Assembly: GCF_000687875.1 (NCBI RefSeq)
Contig: NZ_JHYG01000004.1
Coordinates: 237,249-301,248 of the forward strand
Direction of reading: 5' to 3'
Origin: Acidocella facilis ATCC 35904
GTDB lineage: Bacteria > Pseudomonadota > Alphaproteobacteria > Acetobacterales > Acetobacteraceae
DNA length: 64,000 bases
Shown: one piece after another, positions 62,852-64,000 of the stretch
Position numbering within the stretch: the first letter of the stretch is position 1
Layout of the letters: each line of letters begins with the position of its first letter
Made by a program: the position numbers and the translations under genes
The notes under the pieces: model-generated
Seen by the model: only the letters and a program-made list of their open reading frames with translations
What the model was told of the DNA's origin: nothing
Database searches by the model: none

Positions 62852-64000
62852 ATGCTTCACCCTGTCATTGCCGAGGTCACGGCCCGGATCATCGAGCGCA
62901 GCCGCGGGCCGCGCTCGCGCTACCTACAGCGCGTGGCGCAGGCCGCCAGCCACAAGCCCAAGCGCCAGGCCTTGGGTTGCGCCAACCAGGCGCATGGCTT
63001 CGCCGGCTGCGGCGCGGGCGACAAGGCCGTGCTGCGCGACGGCGATGGCGGCAGCCTCGCCATCGTTACCGCCTATAACGACATGCTCTCCGCGCATCGC
63101 CCCTACGAAACCTACCCGGAGCAGATCCGCGAGGCGGCGCGCAAGGTTGGTGGCGTAGCGATGGTGGCGGGCGGCGTGCCGGCCATGTGCGATGGGGTGA
63201 CGCAGGGCGAGGCCGGCATGGAGCTGTCGCTGTTCTCGCGGGACGTGATCGCGCTGGCAACCGGCGTCGCGCTCTCCCACAACACCTTCGATGCCGCTTG
63301 TTTCCTGGGGATTTGCGACAAGATCGTGCCCGGCCTGGTGATCGGCATGCTGAGCTTCGGGCATCTGCCCTCGGTGCTGATCCCCGCCGGACCGATGCCC
63401 TCCGGCCTGCCCAATTCCGAAAAAGCCAAGATCCGCCAGCTTTATGCGGAAGGCAAGATCGACCGCGCGGCGCTGCTGAAGGCGGAAGGCGAAGCCTACC
63501 ACGCGCCGGGCACCTGCACCTTCTACGGCACCGCCAACACCAACCAGATGCTGGTCGAGATCATGGGGCTGCATGTGCCGGGCTCGGCCTTCGTGAATCC
63601 CGGCACGCCGTTGCGCGACGCGCTGACGGACTTCGCGGTTGAGCGTGTGATGAGCCAGACGGCGCTGGGCGAAAATTTCCAGCCGGTGGGCCGGATGATC
63701 GATGAGCGCAGCTTCGTGAATGCGATCGTCGCGCTGCACGCCACGGGTGGGTCGACCAACCACACCATCCATCTGCTGCCGATGGCGGCGGCGGCGGGGA
63801 TCACCATCACCTGGCAGGATCTTTCGGATCTGGCGGCGGTGACGCCTTTGCTGTGCCGCATCTATCCCAATGGCCAGGCCGATGTGAATCATTTCCACGC
63901 CGCCGGCGGCACCGGATTTTTGATCCGCGAGCTGATCGAGGCCGGGCTGCTGCATGAGGATGTGGACACCATCATGGGCAAGGGGCTCTCCGCCTATATC
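62852..64000 (+). CDS. edd: 6-phosphogluconate dehydratase, 5' part (cut by window edge)
   Basis: First 383 codons of a protein that is normally about 600 residues. IlvD/Edd-family dehydratase: [62 protein letters not shown] and [14 protein letters not shown] hold the [4Fe-4S] cysteines and substrate site. Converts 6-phosphogluconate to KDPG, the defining step of the Entner-Doudoroff pathway. The frame is open to the last base; eda would be expected beyond it. Confidence 0.95.
   Translation, partial: MLHPVIAEVTARIIERSRGPRSRYLQRVAQAASHKPKRQALGCANQAHGFAGCGAGDKAVLRDGDGGSLAIVTAYNDMLSAHRPYETYPEQIREAARKVGGVAMVAGGVPAMCDGVTQGEAGMELSLFSRDVIALATGVALSHNTFDAACFLGICDKIVPGLVIGMLSFGHLPSVLIPAGPMPSGLPNSEKAKIRQLYAEGKIDRAALLKAEGEAYHAPGTCTFYGTANTNQMLVEIMGLHVPGSAFVNPGTPLRDALTDFAVERVMSQTALGENFQPVGRMIDERSFVNAIVALHATGGSTNHTIHLLPMAAAAGITITWQDLSDLAAVTPLLCRIYPNGQADVNHFHAAGGTGFLIRELIEAGLLHEDVDTIMGKGLSAYI

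Overview
The window is GC-rich chromosomal DNA of an alphaproteobacterium, most likely in the Acetobacteraceae (an Acidocella/Acidiphilium-like relative is my best guess, by inference only). Signals behind this: alphaproteobacterial-type AddB/AddA next to TsaE and a MurU-like transferase, a CHCC zinc-finger gene directly before polA, a serC leader RNA, a GTTC-N7-GTTC (LexA-type) box, an iron-response palindrome and a complete start to an Entner-Doudoroff operon. Genes are tightly packed, with many ATGA, TGATG or TAATG stop/start overlaps. I saw no tRNA, rRNA, CRISPR array, prophage or intact insertion sequence.

Layout. 0-7.5 kb: a small membrane protein, metH, the cbpA-cbpM chaperone pair, two stand-alone receiver proteins (one missing its phospho-acceptor) and an orphan amino-acid ABC ATPase. 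7.6-12.2 kb: a tandem glycine riboswitch followed by gcvT-gcvH-gcvP. 12.4-14.0 kb: speD and speE, separated by a ~220-bp imperfect inverted repeat. 14.1-17.0 kb: an AlkA-like glycosylase, small secreted proteins, an S24/LexA-like repressor divergent from a 77-codon gene whose promoter holds an SOS box, and a DUF4232-like protein. 17.1-22.9 kb: pepA-ureE-ureF-ureAB-ureC-ureD, a divergent urease cluster with fused gamma-beta subunits, Ala at the usual active-site Cys319 position and no ureG. 23-29 kb: cysQ, two small lipoproteins, trpBA, an iron-regulated ferritin-like gene and isocitrate dehydrogenase. 29-33 kb: two tandem Alg9-like (GT22) membrane mannosyltransferases and a thioredoxin-reductase-like ferredoxin reductase. 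33-45 kb: tsaE-murU-addB-addA-trxA-yciA, then a CHCC zinc protein and polA (its proofreading site destroyed). 45-49 kb: an AT-richer membrane gene, an Lrp regulator, serC and serA. 49-53 kb: a YfhO-like membrane protein and lldD-hutD. 53-64 kb: a sugar ABC importer, ROK glucokinase, porin, ROK repressor and zwf-pgl-edd (edd runs off the right edge).

How parts work together. The last 11 kb reads as one catabolic theme: porin, then periplasmic binding protein, single-ATPase ABC importer, sugar kinase and the Entner-Doudoroff route, probably controlled by the ROK repressor. metH, gcvTHP and serCA together cover one-carbon and serine/glycine metabolism.

Beyond genes, the strongest structural signal is a family of intergenic elements starting AAAAGTTTTTGG followed by a variable but always self-complementary hairpin: about ten units at eight loci. 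In five units the neighbouring gene's TAA stop sits at the element edge, and one unit encodes the C-terminus of ureD. A second two-hairpin family (TAGAG...CTCTA then GAGCAA...TTGCTC) occurs at three or four sites, and one 142-bp terminal-inverted-repeat element sits directly against the tsaE start codon.
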